This document shows, piece by piece, positions 61,327 through 64,000 of a DNA stretch of 64,000 nt. The DNA comes from Psettodes erumei. Taxonomy: Eukaryota > Chordata > Actinopteri > Pleuronectiformes > Psettodidae. A program made the position numbers and the translations under genes. Each line of letters opens with the position of its first letter. Position 1 is the stretch's first letter. Where the stretch lies: the NCBI GenBank assembly GCA_016785225.1, contig JAFBJZ010000855.1, positions 1-64,000 on the forward strand. Reading direction: 5' to 3'. The notes under the pieces were generated by a model. It saw only the letters and a program-made list of their open reading frames with translations, did no database searches and was not told the DNA's origin.

Positions 61327-62046
61327 GGTTTTGCTGGACCACAGCGTGGCCCCCGCTGGCAGCACAGGGTCTCCATCCATATTCAGTGAAGCTCTCCTCC
61401 TGGGTGGGGGCCATGTGCCAGGAGAGAGAGAGAGCACCGTCGATGCCATGCCTCAGAGGACAGCTGTGTGTGGCTCAATATTCATACAAGGCTGTTTCTC
61501 TCTGTGGCTTGAACTGAAACACACACACAGTCATGTGAACGCTTGGACATAAACGCTCTAATGCTGTACACAAGAAAGCCCCACACACAGACACTCCTGC
61601 GGTTGCATGGTTGCATGGTTGCATATTCCCAACACTTGTTTACTATGTTAAGGAGGTTGGGAGGATTATCCTGTCAGCAGAAAGCACCTCTGGAGGGACG
61701 AGCTGTCAAAAACAAAGCAGGGAGGGCAACAGAAACAAAATGAAAAATATGGCAAACGGTGTTAATGCCACTACACTGTGATGTATTTTTGTGACACACC
61801 CATGCATGCAGTAAAAAATATCGCATAAATTCGAAGCAACTTTTCTTTTTTGTTAAAAAAAAAAAGAAAAGCAAATTTTGGCAATACTTCAAAACTAGAC
61901 ATCCCTGCTACTTTGCAAGTCACTGTGTATATTTGTAGGTATTTGTGGGTGTGCGGGGCTGTGAATTATATTTATTTTCTTCAGCAAGTTTCAGGAACAA
62001 CAAATAAATCTGGCTCGACGGTGGGTTGTGGTGAGAGCTGTGAGCT

Positions 62047-62056
62047 CCCTCTAGTG
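62047..62056 (-). promoter_or_regulatory. CTCF-like core motif
   Basis: ccctctagtg reads CACTAGAGGG on the minus strand, matching most of the CTCF core CCASYAGRKGGC. Short match only. Confidence 0.25.
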
Positions 62057-63824
62057 TTTAGAACACACATATTTTTGCTTTTGAAAAAAAAAAAAGGATG
62101 AATGACAACGATGCCACCCTCAGCATCACACACTATAACAGCACTAATTGCTCTGATCTAATGGATGAAACATTTATTCTCTGTACAACTGCCACCCTGC
62201 CAGATATCACTCTGTCTTAGAGAGACCACTTAAAATATCAGATTCAAAATGCAGCATCCACCATGAAGAAAGGTCATGAGAATAAAAATTCAACAAAACA
62301 ACTACAGGACTCCATACCTCATTAGATGCTAAATTTTGCAACTAACTTGATTATTGTGGAATCATCTGCACATATGAGTCAGTGAGGAAGAACTAGAGGG
62401 AATGAATAAGCGTGTCTATGGAGCTCAAATAAAACAATTTGTTTTTAGGTGGTGTGGAGAGTCACCCTCTTTTTACTACAGGCCTCAATCACATTGCAGA
62501 AACACTAATTATTAAACACTAAAGTCCAGCTGAATGGAAATGCTGCCACTTGAGTTGAATGCCTCGGGAGATCTAGTGGGAGAACAACCTTTAACAGCAA
62601 CCTATGTCTGTTTGGTTCAGCTGCACCCCACAGTCTCCATGCTACGACACGACGGGCAGATTATCCCTCCCTGCAGCGCAGCTCCCAGTATGACTCAGTG
62701 TGACGCTGACACATGACGCGTGGGTGCCACTCATCACTCGTGACAGCTTGAAAATTAGGCCATTATGCAGTAATTGTCTGTGTGCTTTATCTCTCCGCTT
62801 GCTTTTCTCTCATTTCCGCACACCTGTGCATAAACACGCCTACCTAAGAGAACACTTACGTGCCTCACATGCACACACACCACACAGCCTGGTTTTATAA
62901 TTAGCTATTTTCTATTTTTTTTCTCCCAGCATTAATGGACTCACCTTGACAGCCCCATTAGATAAAAAAAACAAACTAAAAACACTGAATATAAATTGTT
63001 AGGACAAATTATTTCCTCCAGCTATACCCTTTACACATACATCCAATAACAACAAATTTGGACCATATCAACCATGTTTTCCAGCATTCTCATTTTTCTG
63101 TTTCCAATTTATTTTGCTCTGCTTGGTAGGAGGAGGGGAAAAGAGCTGATATTAAACCTGTTGGGCTGCGTTTTTGAAGGTGTATACATTTTCAGGAAGA
63201 TCTAATAATAAGACGAAGCAGCATGAAGCCACTGCAGTTAGATTACAGAGAATATACGGCGGAAACTGCTAAATTGATGCATAACTTTAATGTCATTTTC
63301 TGTGGAAAGAAAAACAAACAGTTACAAATTAGGAGAGCACTGGCTTAGAAAAGGTAAAAGCGTGTTGTGGCTGGACACAGAAAGGCAGCAGACAGACGAA
63401 TGCCCTGATGAAAGCAAACAAAACTTCTGAAATTGTGTTGTAATTATTTTAGCCTCTGTATGAGCTTGTACTGTGGGCAAATTAGCTGACTAATGCCTTA
63501 AGGGAAATGTGTTTTTAAGTGTCAGTGCAAAACAATGAGCGTAAAGAAAATCTCTGTGCAGTATTGCCACACACTCTTGCAATGTCAGCCTATTTTTTAA
63601 GCCCAAATTCTCCACAAAGAACCAGACTGGTATGAAAGAACATTCCTCCCACATACACAGCTGATCTACCAGGCATTTCCTTATCCAGACACAAAGGATT
63701 ACATGATAATACAGTGTAAATGAGGCATAAAGTTAAATCTCAAATCTCATATCACCTCAGAAGTCAATTTTACATCATTGTGCTAAGCGTAGACCTGCTG
63801 TCATCATTCGCAGACATTTTTTGT

Positions 63825-63835
63825 GCCATCTAGTG
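63825..63835 (-). promoter_or_regulatory. CTCF-like core motif
   Basis: gccatctagtg reads CACTAGATGGC on the minus strand, a close match to the CTCF core, with the same orientation as the motif at 62047. Confidence 0.3.
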
Positions 63836-64000
63836 TTAACAAAAGCACAATGCATTCAACAGTGTAAAAACAAGATGGCAGCCAACTTGGTCAATACTGT
63901 CAAGGCACAAGCCCTTTTTTGTTTTTTCATTTGTCAAAGCTGTTTTGTATACAATATTATGCGTAGTAATATAATATGTTCCCATCCCTTTGATGTGGTG

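Larger units (their letters stand above)
61327..64000. other. Intergenic or intronic DNA to the window edge
   Basis: 61327-61510 is GC-richer, and two + frames run through it without a recognisable domain. 61602-61625 holds three copies of 'ggttgcat'. A12 occurs at about 62084-62095. Two CTCF-like motifs lie at 62047 and 63825. 62690-62830 is a repeat-free block with 'aaaattaggccattatgcag'. No gene recognised. Confidence 0.5.

Noticed and set aside
61220..61552. A + frame with 'ALLLGGGHVPGERE' and a later 'SIFIQGCFS', faintly like a laminin-G end
   Set aside because: The similarity is two short glycine-containing strings only. Spacing and conserved residues do not fit, a competing + frame is also open, and no splice donor is apparent.

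Overview
The window looks like vertebrate nuclear DNA, most likely from a ray-finned (percomorph-type) fish. It is AT-rich with low CpG. It has dense (CA)n/(GT)n microsatellites, a large ~180-bp satellite array, two copies of an interspersed repeat that I recognise from many percomorph genomes, and a piece resembling the 3' end of a fish Gypsy-type LTR. There is no prokaryotic or organellar signature, no compact gene packing, and no complete protein-coding gene, rRNA or CRISPR array. No gene could be named.

Layout. 1-1960: satellite subfamily A, ~178-bp monomers, about 11 copies, running off the left edge. 1961-7050: a related but distinct subfamily B, ~182-bp monomers, about 28 copies, joined to A at one short chimeric monomer and ending abruptly in mid-monomer. 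From 7051 to the right edge the DNA is ordinary single-copy-looking intergenic or intronic sequence. It is punctuated by microsatellites, G-rich quadruplex-prone runs, purine/pyrimidine tracts, a diverged ~190-bp direct duplication (19458/20414), an LTR-like block (25010-25425), a locally CpG-rich block with a tRNA-like segment (33000-33585), and the two percomorph repeat copies (35214 and 53486).

Coding content. Only a few short stretches look exon-like, judged by codon-like third positions, an open frame, and splice-like borders where these can be seen. The best are 21022-21212 and 60863-61000, both + strand and both charged and helical in character. Weaker ones lie at 25867-25992, 48642-48770 and 59157-59275. 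They may be scattered exons of one long gene or chance; I could not recognise a family. Several AT-rich blocks with homeodomain-type TAAT cores and few simple repeats resemble conserved non-coding elements, but that impression needs alignment.

The most distinctive structure is the two-subfamily satellite array next to non-satellite DNA: a nucleosome-length tandem repeat suited to a centromeric, pericentromeric or heterochromatic block, caught at its edge.
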